The notes: a model not told the origin generated them from the sequence alone. A DNA stretch of 64,000 bases from Candidatus Nitrosopumilus sediminis (GCF_000299395.1 NC_018656.1:1240001-1304000), one strand, 5' to 3'. Positions 17,790 to 26,580 are shown, counted from the stretch's first letter. Numbers and translations: made by a program.

Positions 17790-18089
17790 TTATTTTTTGT
17801 CTTTAAGATTCTCTCTAATTGCATCATACATTGCAAGAAACTGTTCAGGTTCATTTTGTCTGTAGTTTTTTTCAAGGTTTTGGATTTCTTTGTGTGTAAT
17901 TTTTTCTCCTTTATTTTCATAGTATTCCTTGATAATTTGAGATGGAGTTTTTTTAATATTATATTTTCGAAGAGATTGGATGACAGATCTTTTACAATAC
18001 AAATCATAAATTAAAAATCGATAAACAAGATACCCAGACAAACCAATAATTGCAACAATGATTATAGGAATAATGATAATTGAGGCCAT
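17790..18089 (-). CDS. Small single-TM protein, unknown
   Basis: 99 aa: an N-terminal TM helix (IIIIPIIIVAIIGLSGYLVY), then a basic cytoplasmic helix-rich tail (RKYNIKKTPSQIIKEYYENK). Convergent with the Band-7 gene, whose stop lies 16 nt away. No family recognised. Confidence 0.65.
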   Translation of the reverse strand: MASIIIIPIIIVAIIGLSGYLVYRFLIYDLYCKRSVIQSLRKYNIKKTPSQIIKEYYENKGEKITHKEIQNLEKNYRQNEPEQFLAMYDAIRENLKDKK

Positions 18090-18188
18090 GCTAATGAGTA
18101 CAGTATTTTGATATTTGATTGTTATTCTTCATTAGTGAGAAAGTAGTAGATATTTCTTAAAGGAGAAAGGAGTAATAAATACATCAAG

Positions 18189-18665
18189 TTGGAGGCAAAT
18201 GACAAAAAATGGATTATTGTTGCCATGGTTGCAGGAATATTTGGATTAGCCGTAACTATAGGCTTTGTGGGGCAGGGAAATGTCAGACATGTGGATATTT
18301 TTTGGGCAGAAACTGTTGAGCAGACAATAGTTTTTGAAGACGTAGATGGAGAAACAAAAGTAAGAGGAATTAAAGGAGTTAGAGGAGATGCAAATCCAAC
18401 GTTGTTGTCACGAACATCATTTGCATATATTTTAACAGTGATAAATAATGGCACAACTTTTCACAGATTATACATAGACGGATTTAATGTTCAAACAAAT
18501 CTGCTAGAGCCAGGACAACAAGACACAATTACAATTTATCCAGATAAAGAAGGCGAGTTCACATATTACGATAAGAGAGAGAATCTAATACCATTAGGTA
18601 CGATAAAAATTGTAACAGTGGTTGCAAGTGACGAGTTTAAAGGAATTTGGAAAGATCTTATTTGA
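18189..18665 (+). CDS. Membrane-anchored cupredoxin-like protein lacking the copper cysteine
   Basis: 158 aa from TTG 18189 (a ribosome-like AAGGAG lies about 16 nt upstream, so the start is not certain). One TM helix (WIIVAMVAGIFGLAVTIGF) and an exported beta-sandwich with cupredoxin pattern: AYILTVINNGTTFHRLYIDG, LLEPGQQDTITIYPDKEG, then EFTYYDKRENLIPLGTIKI. In true blue-copper or CuA domains the position of YY or DK would hold Cys and nearby His/Met. Here that loop has none, so copper binding is unlikely or altered. Possibly a subunit related to oxidase subunit II. Confidence 0.65.
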   Translation: MEANDKKWIIVAMVAGIFGLAVTIGFVGQGNVRHVDIFWAETVEQTIVFEDVDGETKVRGIKGVRGDANPTLLSRTSFAYILTVINNGTTFHRLYIDGFNVQTNLLEPGQQDTITIYPDKEGEFTYYDKRENLIPLGTIKIVTVVASDEFKGIWKDLI

Positions 18666-18668
18666 ATC

Positions 18669-19538
18669 CTATTTTTTTCCTATTATAAAATCAACTTTAT
18701 AATTCAGAGTTGCTCGTGGATTGAGTTTTAAATTCCAAGGCAGGTATGAAGGTTTTTTTGTTTTTGCAGTTATTTTGAAATCAAACTCATTCAAAGTTGT
18801 GCGTAATGTAAATTCATCAAGAGGTTTTCTAACAGAGTTTGTTCCCCTATCAAAGTCATAAGGTTCAGAGATCACCAAATAGCCAGATGAAATTTGTTTT
18901 GACATATGTTTTAGCAACTCCATTGGTTCAATTAATTCCAAAATATTTAACGCCAAAATCAAACTAAACTGTAATTTTCCAAATACAGAAGATAATGAAT
19001 CAGCTATAAAATAATCAAGATTGTTTTTGTAAGATTTTTTTGCAATTTGTAACGCACTAAATGATCTATCTACTCCAAAAACCATTTTGTTAGAATCAGC
19101 TAAATACGAAGTCATAATTCCAATTGAACAACCATGTTCCAGTACAAGATCAGATTTTGGTAAATTGTCAATACTGCCTTTTATAAGGGAATAGAATTTT
19201 GAATTCCTACTATTTTCATATATTTTAGACCATCTTTCTTCTAGTTCCGTTCTGTCTTCGTTATGGGGATTTTTTGACAAAGACGATTTTAAGAATTTCT
19301 TGAGGTGTTGATTTTCAAGTGATTGGTATAGTTTGCTTCCTAATTTTTTACGAGGTGAGATATATGCAGTAAAATCATCCCACAAGACAGGTATTTTATC
19401 AATGATTGGAAATTCCAGATTACATTTTTTGCATTCTAGTATTCCTTCTTCAATTTCTTTATCTAGTTTGAATGCGTTTAATTCTAATTTTGAACCACAT
19501 CTGACACATCTTAAAAATTCAAGACTGGATTCTAACAT
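18669..19538 (-). CDS. SAM-dependent methyltransferase with N-terminal Trm112-like zinc domain
   Basis: 289 aa. Residues 9-50 match a Trm112-type zinc ribbon (LRCVRCGSKLEL...ECKKCNLEFPIIDKIPVL, two CxxC pairs). Residues about 130-240 form a class I methyltransferase: DLVLEHGCSIGIMTSYLA (motif I variant), VFGVDRSFSALQIAK and FSLILALNILELIEP. In eukaryotes and archaea Trm112 is a separate activator of RNA/protein methyltransferases; here it is covalently joined. Substrate unknown. Overlaps no neighbour; the + strand gene upstream ends 3 nt away. Confidence 0.78.
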   Translation of the reverse strand: MLESSLEFLRCVRCGSKLELNAFKLDKEIEEGILECKKCNLEFPIIDKIPVLWDDFTAYISPRKKLGSKLYQSLENQHLKKFLKSSLSKNPHNEDRTELEERWSKIYENSRNSKFYSLIKGSIDNLPKSDLVLEHGCSIGIMTSYLADSNKMVFGVDRSFSALQIAKKSYKNNLDYFIADSLSSVFGKLQFSLILALNILELIEPMELLKHMSKQISSGYLVISEPYDFDRGTNSVRKPLDEFTLRTTLNEFDFKITAKTKKPSYLPWNLKLNPRATLNYKVDFIIGKK

Positions 19539-19634
19539 TATCGTATAACAAATCGGTAAATTTTGAATTAATAATTTCTTTCATAGATAAAACCAAGATA
19601 ATCTTAAATGGAGTATTTTTGGATTTTATGCGAA

Positions 19635-20423
19635 ATGGGAGAATTTCAAGAATTTGCTGAGGCATTATTTGGACAATTATCAGTCGAGATTAACGAAGAG
19701 AAGGAGATTACAGAGTTGGCAGCCAAAGCAAAAGAAGACATTTCAGACAAGGTGAAATTCAAAGAATTAGATGAAATTGCAAATTCAGTGTTGCAGGATT
19801 TCAAAAACAAAGTTGAAGAATTTCTTGGAGTAAATGTTCCAGAAGATTTAATGTTAAAATTTCCGGAATTGGAAGAATTGAAGCGGGTAAAGGGGAACAA
19901 AGTCTTTGCAGATAAAGAATCAAAAGCGTTTGTTGAAGAACTGTTCAATGCTGTTGCAAAAGAAGATCTAAAAAAAATCGCAGAGTTGATGCAGCAAGAT
20001 ACTGCAAAGTATTTAGTTTATTCAACATATGCAATTCAATACATTTCAAAAATCACAACAACATATGGTGATTATCTTGATTCAGTAATTTATTTAAACA
20101 AATTCATCCTGTCAAGATATCCACAAATAATTTTGCACAAACAAGGTGAGCCATATGAGTCAAGATTTGAAAATGTGAATTCGGGGTATTTGGGGGCAGT
20201 AAAGATGGCAGTACTTGAAGAGTTGATTCATTCTGCACAAGGAAATCTTCAGCAAATAAACAAAGATGCGGCAATGGAAGTTAACAAAATCAATGAAGAA
20301 CTGGCAAAAGTCATTCTATCGTTAGATACTGAAACCATTAACAAGTTATCAGAGTATTGTCAATTACAAGCAGTTCCAGATGATTTTCCATTTGCAAAAA
20401 AAGCTAATTTATTTTCTTTTTAA
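19635..20423 (+). CDS. Conserved helical protein, unknown function
   Basis: About 262 aa from ATG 19635 (MGEFQEFAEALFGQL); ATG 19608 would add nine residues. Almost wholly alpha-helical, acidic, no membrane segment and no catalytic motif that I recognise. A TTAAAT element about 30 nt before 19635 would fit leaderless transcription. First of three genes on the plus strand (followed by a 121-aa protein and a SirB1-like protein) that may be cotranscribed. Confidence 0.65.
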   Translation: MGEFQEFAEALFGQLSVEINEEKEITELAAKAKEDISDKVKFKELDEIANSVLQDFKNKVEEFLGVNVPEDLMLKFPELEELKRVKGNKVFADKESKAFVEELFNAVAKEDLKKIAELMQQDTAKYLVYSTYAIQYISKITTTYGDYLDSVIYLNKFILSRYPQIILHKQGEPYESRFENVNSGYLGAVKMAVLEELIHSAQGNLQQINKDAAMEVNKINEELAKVILSLDTETINKLSEYCQLQAVPDDFPFAKKANLFSF

Positions 20424-20464
20424 ATCCAGATCATTTTCTAATTGAGCAAATTGGACCTGATGTA

Positions 20465-20830
20465 ATGACGTTCACCCACGTAGAGATAGACCCTAAAATA
20501 GGCGAGTCGATTCCTGAGCTTTTAGGAATTTACAAAAAATGGCTAGTTCCAATTCAGCAACATCACGCAGCATTTACCGCGATGGAGGGAATGGCAGCTT
20601 TTGCAATTGAAAATATCTTAAAAGATGATCAAGATTTTCAAAATTATCTTACGACGTTTATGGGCACAGACTTTTCAGCGTACCAAGTTAGGAAAAGCAT
20701 GGGCAAGGATTTTACAAAAACAATATATGAAAAACTAGGCAAAGACACCTTCAAAAAAATGATTCAAATTCCGCCAAATACTAGAGAGCTCAAAGATCCT
20801 CAACTATATCTTAAAAAACTGAGTTTGTGA
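20465..20830 (+). CDS. Small soluble protein, 121 aa, unknown
   Basis: Begins MTFTHVEIDPKIGESIPELL. Helical with an internal AFTAMEGMAAFAIENIL segment. No recognised family. Lies 42 nt after its upstream neighbour and 4 nt before the SirB1-like gene, so it is likely part of the same transcript. Confidence 0.65.
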   Translation: MTFTHVEIDPKIGESIPELLGIYKKWLVPIQQHHAAFTAMEGMAAFAIENILKDDQDFQNYLTTFMGTDFSAYQVRKSMGKDFTKTIYEKLGKDTFKKMIQIPPNTRELKDPQLYLKKLSL

Positions 20831-20833
20831 CAA

Positions 20834-21652
20834 TTGGAAGAAAAATTTGATCCGTTGGTTGCAGAATGGATGTCATTTGTAAAAAATCCAAATTTCAACT
20901 TGGTTGAAAAGTGTCTAAAATTTGCGCAAATTATAGAATATCCAGATCTGAATATTGATGAATACATAGAAAAAATAAACAGGATTGGAAAATCTCTAAA
21001 AGAATCAATCAGTGATGTAAGGAATCCAACATATTTGATTTCGATGTTAAATGAACATCTCTTTGAGAATCTAGGTTTTAGTGGAGATGATGAAGACTAT
21101 TACAATCCAAAAAATAATTTTCTAAACGAAGTTATCGATAAGAAAACAGGTCTACCAATTACTATTTCAATTCTATATGCAGAAATTGCAAAGTTCATTG
21201 GATTGGATCTTAAGATTGTAGGATTTCCTAGCCACATATTGGTAAAATACAATGAAGAGATGATTTTAGATCCATTTTATGATGGACGGTTGTTGGACAT
21301 TGACGACTTGCAAGATATTCTGGATGTAAATTATGGAGGCCAACTAGAATTTCAACCAGAATTTCTTGATGAAGTAAAACCAGAACAGATTCTTGTAAGA
21401 TTAACTCGTAACTTAAAAAATTCTTATGTTCAATCATTTGTATATGAGAAAGCATTACGATGTGTCAATATGGTTTTGGCAATAGAACCAGAATCAGCTG
21501 AAGACATTAGAGATAAAGGAATTATAGAAGACAGACTACAAAATCCAGAAATTGCTTTAAAATATCTGAATAAATATTTAGAAATCAATCCAAATGCGGA
21601 AGATGTAGACTTTATTTTAGAATTGATTAGAAGTATAAAGACAAAAAATTAA
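20834..21652 (+). CDS. SirB1/transglutaminase-core2-like protein with TPR tail
   Basis: 272 aa from TTG 20834. The central segment FLNEVIDKKTGLPITISILY and GLDLKIVGFPSHILVKY with PFYDGRLL is the SirB1 (Transglut_core2) signature. The usual catalytic cysteine is not evident at the expected position before the Ile-Ser-Ile-Leu strand, as in many members. The C-terminal 90 residues look like TPR helices (MVLAIEPESAEDIRDKGIIE; ALKYLNKYLEINPNAEDVDF). Role in the cell unknown. The stop overlaps the stop of the convergent 56-aa gene. Confidence 0.75.
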   Translation: MEEKFDPLVAEWMSFVKNPNFNLVEKCLKFAQIIEYPDLNIDEYIEKINRIGKSLKESISDVRNPTYLISMLNEHLFENLGFSGDDEDYYNPKNNFLNEVIDKKTGLPITISILYAEIAKFIGLDLKIVGFPSHILVKYNEEMILDPFYDGRLLDIDDLQDILDVNYGGQLEFQPEFLDEVKPEQILVRLTRNLKNSYVQSFVYEKALRCVNMVLAIEPESAEDIRDKGIIEDRLQNPEIALKYLNKYLEINPNAEDVDFILELIRSIKTKN

Positions 21653-21819
21653 TCAATAATAGAATCTATGTCTTGTCCTTTTTTGATCATTGATATTTCA
21701 TGACGAGCAATTTTGTTTCTTAGTGCTCCTTTGAGAATATCAACTTCACTTCGGAGTAATGCAATCTCATCTTCAAGTTTTGCTACTCTTTCATAGATGG
21801 TTTCAGCTTCTGAACTCAT
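21649..21819 (-). CDS. Small coiled-coil protein, 56 aa
   Basis: Frame MSSEAETIYERVAKLEDEIA with heptad leucines (LEDEIALLRSEVDILKGAL), then a basic/acidic tail ending DIDSIID. A short parallel coiled coil is predicted, perhaps a dimeric adaptor. Tail-to-tail 4-nt overlap with the SirB1-like gene. Confidence 0.62.
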   Translation of the reverse strand: MSSEAETIYERVAKLEDEIALLRSEVDILKGALRNKIARHEISMIKKGQDIDSIID

Positions 21820-21892
21820 AATTATCTATCAGCAAAAATTTGTCTTAAAAAGTTATGGGTGAAAATCTTGATGGGCAGGCTAGTTTTTTGAA

Positions 21893-22054
21893 CTATAATT
21901 CAAATTCTTGACGGCATTTTTCACATTTTGCTCTCTCCTCACCAGGTGAGCCAAGAATGAAAATTTTGCCAATTGTTTTACAAAGAGGACACATTCCAGT
22001 GGTAGCATTTTTTGGACCAGTGCGAATAATTTTTTGTGTTTTTCTTCGTCCCAT
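21893..22054 (-). CDS. Small zinc-ribbon protein, 53 aa
   Basis: Frame starting MGRRKTQKIIRTGPKNATTG with CPLC at about 22-25 and CEKC at about 44-47, a four-cysteine zinc ribbon with a basic N-terminus. The layout resembles small archaeal translation/transcription ribbons, but I cannot name one. Ends 36 nt before the tRNA-Ser 3' end. Confidence 0.65.
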   Translation of the reverse strand: MGRRKTQKIIRTGPKNATTGMCPLCKTIGKIFILGSPGEERAKCEKCRQEFEL

Positions 22055-22089
22055 ACAAAAACTTCTGAAATCCGTCTATTAAGTTTTAA

Positions 22090-22176
22090 TGGCGCGGGGA
22101 GGGGGATTTGAACCCCCGTGTCCTTGCGGACATAGGATTAGCAATCCTACGCCCTACCAGGCTAGGCGACCCCCGC
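22090..22176 (-). tRNA. tRNA-Ser (GCU)
   Basis: The minus strand starts GCGGGGGTCGCC and ends TCCCCGCG followed by encoded CCA. Acceptor stem pairs GCGGGGG with TCCCCGC (one G-T). The anticodon loop TTGCTAA gives GCU, decoding AGC/AGU serine. A long variable arm (TGTCCGCAAGGACA) and a G discriminator are typical of serine tRNAs. T arm is GGGGG-TTCAAAT-CCCCC. The last three bases give the CCA end only if the gene extends to 22090. Intron not seen. Confidence 0.95.
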
Positions 22177-22197
22177 ATAATGATGCCTAGAATTTAT

Positions 22198-22210
22198 CTG
22201 TAAATAAATT
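22198..22210 (-). promoter_or_regulatory. TATA box of tRNA-Ser
   Basis: Minus-strand AATTTATTTACAG lies about 26-30 nt upstream of the tRNA 5' end (22176), the normal distance for an archaeal TATA box. It overlaps the stop region of the upstream phosphoesterase gene. Confidence 0.5.
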
Positions 22211-22956
22211 CACTCGTCTGGAAATTGGCTATAATTATTCACAATTTCATCAATTGGAAGTCTTTTTCCACCTACAATTTTGAGATCCACTTGAACTTTT
22301 TTGTCATTAATTGTAAGAATATTGTAGGTATTCTCAAAAAACCCACGAACTCGTTCAGATGTAGCTGTTCCTGCATTTACTACAGTAAGTGATCTAAAAT
22401 TCCAAGCCCATGGTCTATGCTTATGTCCACACAATACCACATCTACTTTAGAATCTAAAACTGTTCTAAGAACATCACCTGCATCAACGACTGTAAGTTG
22501 ATCAGAACCAGTATCAGGAATTGCAATCAAGTGGTGATGCATTGCAACAATCTTTACCCTGTCTTTGTATTTTTTCATAGTTCTTTCTAACCACAAGTTT
22601 TGCCTATACCCAACTTCACCTTCATTTCTATCAGGTCTAGCAGTACCAACAGTAACTAAGACAACATCATCACCTAACTCATTTACAGTTTCAAATGGAA
22701 AAAATTTTTTGAATAACAAATAACCAGTGTTTCTATAATCATGATTTCCACTTATGGTGATAATTTTTTTAGTGTTAAATTTAGATAGTAATGATTTACA
22801 TTCTTCATATTCTTTCATCAATCCTTCATTAGTCAAATCACCAGTAATTACAATTACATCTGGATTTAGATCATTTACTTCATTAACTAAAATATCAAAT
22901 TTTTCTTGTAAAAATTGAGAGCCAACATGTAGATCAGAGATTTGAACAATCTGCAT
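22210..22956 (-). CDS. Calcineurin-like metallophosphoesterase
   Basis: About 248 aa from ATG 22956; an ATG at 22974 would add six residues. All signature motifs are present: QISDLHVGS (D-x-H), ITGDLTNEG (GD), SGNHDYRN (GNHD), MHHH and CGHKHRPW (GHxH). Two-metal phosphodiesterase or phosphatase, acting in the cytoplasm; substrate unknown (cyclic nucleotide or nuclease roles possible). Confidence 0.88.
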   Translation of the reverse strand: MQIVQISDLHVGSQFLQEKFDILVNEVNDLNPDVIVITGDLTNEGLMKEYEECKSLLSKFNTKKIITISGNHDYRNTGYLLFKKFFPFETVNELGDDVVLVTVGTARPDRNEGEVGYRQNLWLERTMKKYKDRVKIVAMHHHLIAIPDTGSDQLTVVDAGDVLRTVLDSKVDVVLCGHKHRPWAWNFRSLTVVNAGTATSERVRGFFENTYNILTINDKKVQVDLKIVGGKRLPIDEIVNNYSQFPDE

Positions 22957-23068
22957 TTGAATATCATTTAACAAATTAGGTATTAAATCATCTCTATAGA
23001 AAATATGTAGATAGTATTTTCAAATGCAAGGTAGAATTAAATAATAAACTCCTCAAAATATTGCAGTT

Positions 23069-24100
23069 TTGAGTAAAAAAGCAGCAGTAATGAAGGGGGA
23101 TGGTATCGGACCCGAAGTCGTAGATTCAATGTTAAAAGTCCTAAAGGAATGTAACTTTCAATCAGAATTGATCCTGTGTGAAGCAGGCTCAGAACAATGG
23201 GACAAAAATGGTAGAAAAGATGCATCATACATTCCTGATGCAACCATGAAAACATTGGAAGAGGCTGACTGCTGTTTCAAAGGACCTACTACAACAATCC
23301 CAGTTCCAGGTGCACCTAGAAGTGTTGCAGTAACATTAAGACAGAAATTTGATCTCTATGCAAATATCAGACCTACTAAAACTTATGATAGATTAACACC
23401 AGATAGAAAGCTTGATTGTGTATGTTTTCGAGAAGCTACAGAAGGATTGTACACAGGAGTAGAAGCGAAAATCACAGATGATGCAGCAATTGCAATTAGA
23501 AAAATTACAAGACATGGAAGTAGAAGATTGGTTGATTCAGCAGTAGATTGGGCGAATAAATTTAACATGAAAAAAATGGTTGCGATTACAAAAAGAAATA
23601 TCCTAAAACAGACAGATGGAATATTTTGGGATGAAACACAAAAAGCAGTAGAAGGAACTGGAATAGAATTATCTGAAATCTACATAGATAACATGGCACA
23701 GCAAATGGTAATTGCGACTGAACAGTTTAATGGTGCAGTATTAGTGAGTACCAATTTATTTATGGATATTATTTCTGAGCTTGCATCAGCTCTTGTTGGT
23801 TCAATTGGATTAATTTATTCTGCAAACATTGGAGACAATTATGCAATGTTTGAGGCAGCACATGGAAGTGCACCACAATTTACAGGACAGAACAAAGTAA
23901 ATCCTACTGCAACCGTTCTATCAGGAGCTTGGATGGCAGATTATATGGGTGAAAGGGAAATTAGGGACGCAATATTTGATGCAACTGAAAAAGTAATCAA
24001 TGAAGGAAAAGTAGTGACTTGGGATATTGGAGGTAATGCATCAACTACACAGATGACAGATGCGATTATCACATATGCAAAAGAAAATCTTAGAAAGTAA
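23069..24100 (+). CDS. Isocitrate/isopropylmalate dehydrogenase-family decarboxylating dehydrogenase
   Basis: 343 aa from TTG 23069. Beta-decarboxylating dehydrogenase fold: MKGDGIGPEV at the start, FREATEGLYTGVEAK in the substrate loop, KITRHGSRRLVDSAVDWA, IYIDNMAQQMV and GDNYAMFEAAHGSAP. The TEGLYTG substrate loop is closer to isocitrate than to isopropylmalate (which has TGGIY), so isocitrate dehydrogenase supplying 2-oxoglutarate is most likely; cofactor (NAD or NADP) not assigned. Convergent with the HemK-like gene. Confidence 0.85.
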   Translation: MSKKAAVMKGDGIGPEVVDSMLKVLKECNFQSELILCEAGSEQWDKNGRKDASYIPDATMKTLEEADCCFKGPTTTIPVPGAPRSVAVTLRQKFDLYANIRPTKTYDRLTPDRKLDCVCFREATEGLYTGVEAKITDDAAIAIRKITRHGSRRLVDSAVDWANKFNMKKMVAITKRNILKQTDGIFWDETQKAVEGTGIELSEIYIDNMAQQMVIATEQFNGAVLVSTNLFMDIISELASALVGSIGLIYSANIGDNYAMFEAAHGSAPQFTGQNKVNPTATVLSGAWMADYMGEREIRDAIFDATEKVINEGKVVTWDIGGNASTTQMTDAIITYAKENLRK

Positions 24101-24652
24101 TCACCAGGTGGTTTCTACAAGAATCAATTCCTCAAAGAATAGTTTCTTTTTTGCCATTATTCGAGTTTTCAGGCCTAATCTCTCAACATAATCAATCAAT
24201 TTTTGGTAATTTGACAAAGAAGATGTAACAAAGATAAATTTTCCACTTTCAGCCAGGTTATTAATTATAGAATCAAATATTTTTTTAGGAATTTCAAATC
24301 CTTCTGAACCGCCATCTGTTGCAACATCTATTATTTCATTAGTTGCAAGATAAGGCAGATTACATACAATAAAATCAAATTTAATTTTTAATGCATCTGA
24401 ACCATTACAACAAATCAGATTATTTGTTTTGTAAGAAGTTTGATGTTGTAATACGTTACAATTGACATCAGTGCCAACTACAAATGAAAAATTATCAGAA
24501 AGTAATTTGGTGAGATATCCAGAGCCACTTCCAACATCTAAAGCATAGTTTCCTCTTTCATTTTCGATATTATTTGCTATGAAAAAAGTATCCTCAGAAG
24601 GAGGATACTCGTCATTTTTCGAGAATTTTGTTTGCAAGATTAATAATTTCAT
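24101..24652 (-). CDS. HemK/Mtq2-like N5-glutamine methyltransferase
   Basis: About 183 aa from ATG 24652. Class I methyltransferase with YALDVGSGSGYLTKLL, GTDVNCNVLQHQ and the NLPY catalytic motif (VCNLPYLAT), followed by DGGSEGFEIPK as in HemK/PrmC. Such enzymes methylate the GGQ glutamine of release factors; in archaea the partner is aRF1 with Trm112. It overlaps the ksgA gene by about 41 nt, and later starts (TTG near 24640) are possible. Confidence 0.82.
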   Translation of the reverse strand: MKLLILQTKFSKNDEYPPSEDTFFIANNIENERGNYALDVGSGSGYLTKLLSDNFSFVVGTDVNCNVLQHQTSYKTNNLICCNGSDALKIKFDFIVCNLPYLATNEIIDVATDGGSEGFEIPKKIFDSIINNLAESGKFIFVTSSLSNYQKLIDYVERLGLKTRIMAKKKLFFEELILVETTW

Positions 24653-25319
24653 CTCCTGAAAGATCATCTACTCGTTTATCTATCATAGACTCTTTATCAA
24701 ATTGTTTTAAAATATTTTTAACAGTTTTTCTTCTATATGAAAATATTTTATTGATTGTTTGAATAAGATCTTTACTTAGATTGTTTTTTTTAGTTATTTT
24801 AAGAATAACAGAATCAATTTTTGGGGGAGGAGAGAAATTATTCTTTCCTACTTTAGATATATGAATTATATTAAATGCATGAGTTGCTATAATGCTTATT
24901 GCTTTTCTATTTTTGGATGATTTTGCAAGTAATTTGTCAGCAAATTCTTTTTGAACCATTATCACCCCATGGGAAAAAGATGTTTGTGCCAACCACTCAA
25001 TTGCATCCTTACTCCTAGAATATGGAAGATTAGATACAAAAATAGTGAAACTATCTTTTTTCTTTAAACCATCTCCAGATTTTAAAACAAGATTATCAAA
25101 GTGAGAAAATTTGGATTTAGCGTTTCTTACTAATGTTTCATCAACATCAACTGAGATTACTTTACCAGCCTTTTCACATAACATAGGAGTGAGAATTCCC
25201 TGGCCAGTTCCAATCTCAAACACAGTGTCATTTTTTGTGATTTTTGCTTCAGAAATGATGGATTTTGCTATAGAATCAGAGTTTAGAAAGTGTTGTCCAA
25301 GTTTTTTTCTTTTTATCAT
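24612..25319 (-). CDS. ksgA: 16S rRNA dimethyladenosine transferase (KsgA/Dim1)
   Basis: 235 aa. KKLGQHFLNSDSIAKSI is the family start, then VFEIGTGQGILTPMLCE (SAM), VISVDVDETLV, and FVSNLPYSRS (NLPY base-flipping loop). The C-terminal helical domain is shortened relative to bacterial KsgA. Dimethylates two adjacent adenosines in the 3' end hairpin of 16S rRNA during small-subunit assembly. Belongs to the L21e-RpoF-DUF655-KsgA-HemK archaeal cluster; its start overlaps the DUF655 stop by 4 nt. Confidence 0.93.
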   Translation of the reverse strand: MIKRKKLGQHFLNSDSIAKSIISEAKITKNDTVFEIGTGQGILTPMLCEKAGKVISVDVDETLVRNAKSKFSHFDNLVLKSGDGLKKKDSFTIFVSNLPYSRSKDAIEWLAQTSFSHGVIMVQKEFADKLLAKSSKNRKAISIIATHAFNIIHISKVGKNNFSPPPKIDSVILKITKKNNLSKDLIQTINKIFSYRRKTVKNILKQFDKESMIDKRVDDLSGDEIINLANKILEK

Positions 25320-25882
25320 CTCTTAACGAAGAGATTCATTCTACTTTCACCAGTAATTTCATCCAAGATTCTTTCTGAAATGTGTTTAATTGGTTCTTTA
25401 AATCCAACACGATCTTGTAAATCCTGATAGCTTTCAAACTTTTTTTGTTCTCGTTCCTCAAGCATTGTTTTCATGTATGTTTTTCCAATTCCAGGAATTA
25501 ATTCCAATGCGTGAATTCTAGGTGTTAGAGGTTGTGCATTGTTTAGATAGGTTACAAATTTTTCCTCATTATTAGTTACAATTTTTTCAACTACTGATTC
25601 CAATTCACTTTGTGCAGAGGAGGATATTCGAGCATAGTCCATCTTTCCTAAAACAGATAGAACTTTTGTTCTGCCTTCTTTTCCGATATAGATTTTCTCT
25701 CCAATTTCAAAGGTGGAGTTTGGAATTCCAAGAATTTCTAAAAGAGTTAGTCTGTCTTCACCAATTGCAGTAATGATAATTCCTTCTCTACCTTTTACAG
25801 TAGATGACTTGCCTCTAGTGTTGAAATCCAAAACATATGCATATTCTTCATACTTTCTAGCTGGGGGTTGTGCCCGATACAA
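25316..25882 (-). CDS. DUF655 RNA-binding-like protein
   Basis: 188 aa with YAYVLDFNTRGKSS, KGREGIIITAIGEDRLTLLE, and a helix-hairpin-helix LTPRIHALELIPGIGKTYMK (about 131-150) that could bind nucleic acid. This family sits between RpoF and KsgA in many archaea and is linked to translation or RNA processing by context only. N-terminal beta part resembles an OB-like fold. Start and stop match neighbours with tiny gaps or overlap. Confidence 0.85.
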   Translation of the reverse strand: MYRAQPPARKYEEYAYVLDFNTRGKSSTVKGREGIIITAIGEDRLTLLEILGIPNSTFEIGEKIYIGKEGRTKVLSVLGKMDYARISSSAQSELESVVEKIVTNNEEKFVTYLNNAQPLTPRIHALELIPGIGKTYMKTMLEEREQKKFESYQDLQDRVGFKEPIKHISERILDEITGESRMNLFVKR

Positions 25883-25902
25883 AATAAAATACTCCGAAAA
25901 AC

Positions 25903-26229
25903 TTACGAATGCTCCTTGATTATCTTGAGCATTTTTTCTAGTGTCTCAGCAAGAATTAATTTTTTCCAACCAAAGGTAAAGGAACGTAGTTCTGCCAAAC
26001 TTGTTGGTCTAATGTTTACTATTTCAACAGCTTCGTCTTCTGTTAATTCACATTCTTTGATTAGTCGTTTTTTCATTTCTTTTGCATCTTTTGATTCAAT
26101 AGATACAAATTTTGAAACATAATCATAAGTCCAACGTTGGATTTGATCCATTTCTTCGACATCAACTTTACCTAAAATTTCTTTAACTTCTGAAAGTGAG
26201 ATGGCTTGTTTCTTTTTTACTTCTTCCAT
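25903..26229 (-). CDS. rpoF: RNA polymerase subunit F (Rpo4)
   Basis: About 108 aa from MEEVKKKQAISLSEVKEIL (an earlier ATG at 26238 would add three residues and overlap L21e). Helical HRDC-like region: ECELTEDEAVEIVNIRPTSL is the conserved Rpb4 segment. Pairs with Rpo7 in the RNA polymerase stalk. Follows the ribosomal gene L21e directly. Confidence 0.9.
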   Translation of the reverse strand: MEEVKKKQAISLSEVKEILGKVDVEEMDQIQRWTYDYVSKFVSIESKDAKEMKKRLIKECELTEDEAVEIVNIRPTSLAELRSFTFGWKKLILAETLEKMLKIIKEHS

Positions 26230-26230
26230 A

Positions 26231-26530
26231 TTATACACCGAATGGTTTAATGTGATCCAATCTAGTGATTAAGGTTTTCGATTTATCACCTAGTTTTACA
26301 TCTAATGTAATAGCACGTCTACCAACTTTTGTAATCATACCTACTTTACCATGGTATCGTCTATGTGGTAATCCTTTGTGCTGTCTTGGATCAATAATGA
26401 CAAGTGCTTGTTGACCTTCTTTGTATTCACGTAACAAAAATGAGACTCCTCTTGGGGCCTTTTTCTTCATTACAGATCTTGATTTATGTTTAAATCCATG
26501 TGAACGACCAGAAGATTTCTTAGTTGCCAT
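26231..26530 (-). CDS. Ribosomal protein L21e
   Basis: 99 aa, basic: KSSGRSHGFKHKSRSVM, then EYKEGQQALVIIDPRQHKG, MPHRRYHGKVGMI-type segment and LITRLDHIKPF. Canonical length and pattern for eL21. Member of the conserved archaeal translation/RNA polymerase cluster. Confidence 0.95.
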   Translation of the reverse strand: MATKKSSGRSHGFKHKSRSVMKKKAPRGVSFLLREYKEGQQALVIIDPRQHKGLPHRRYHGKVGMITKVGRRAITLDVKLGDKSKTLITRLDHIKPFGV

Positions 26531-26580
26531 GAGTGTAAAACCTTCGAAAGCCCTATTTTAAGACTTAGAACAAGATATGC

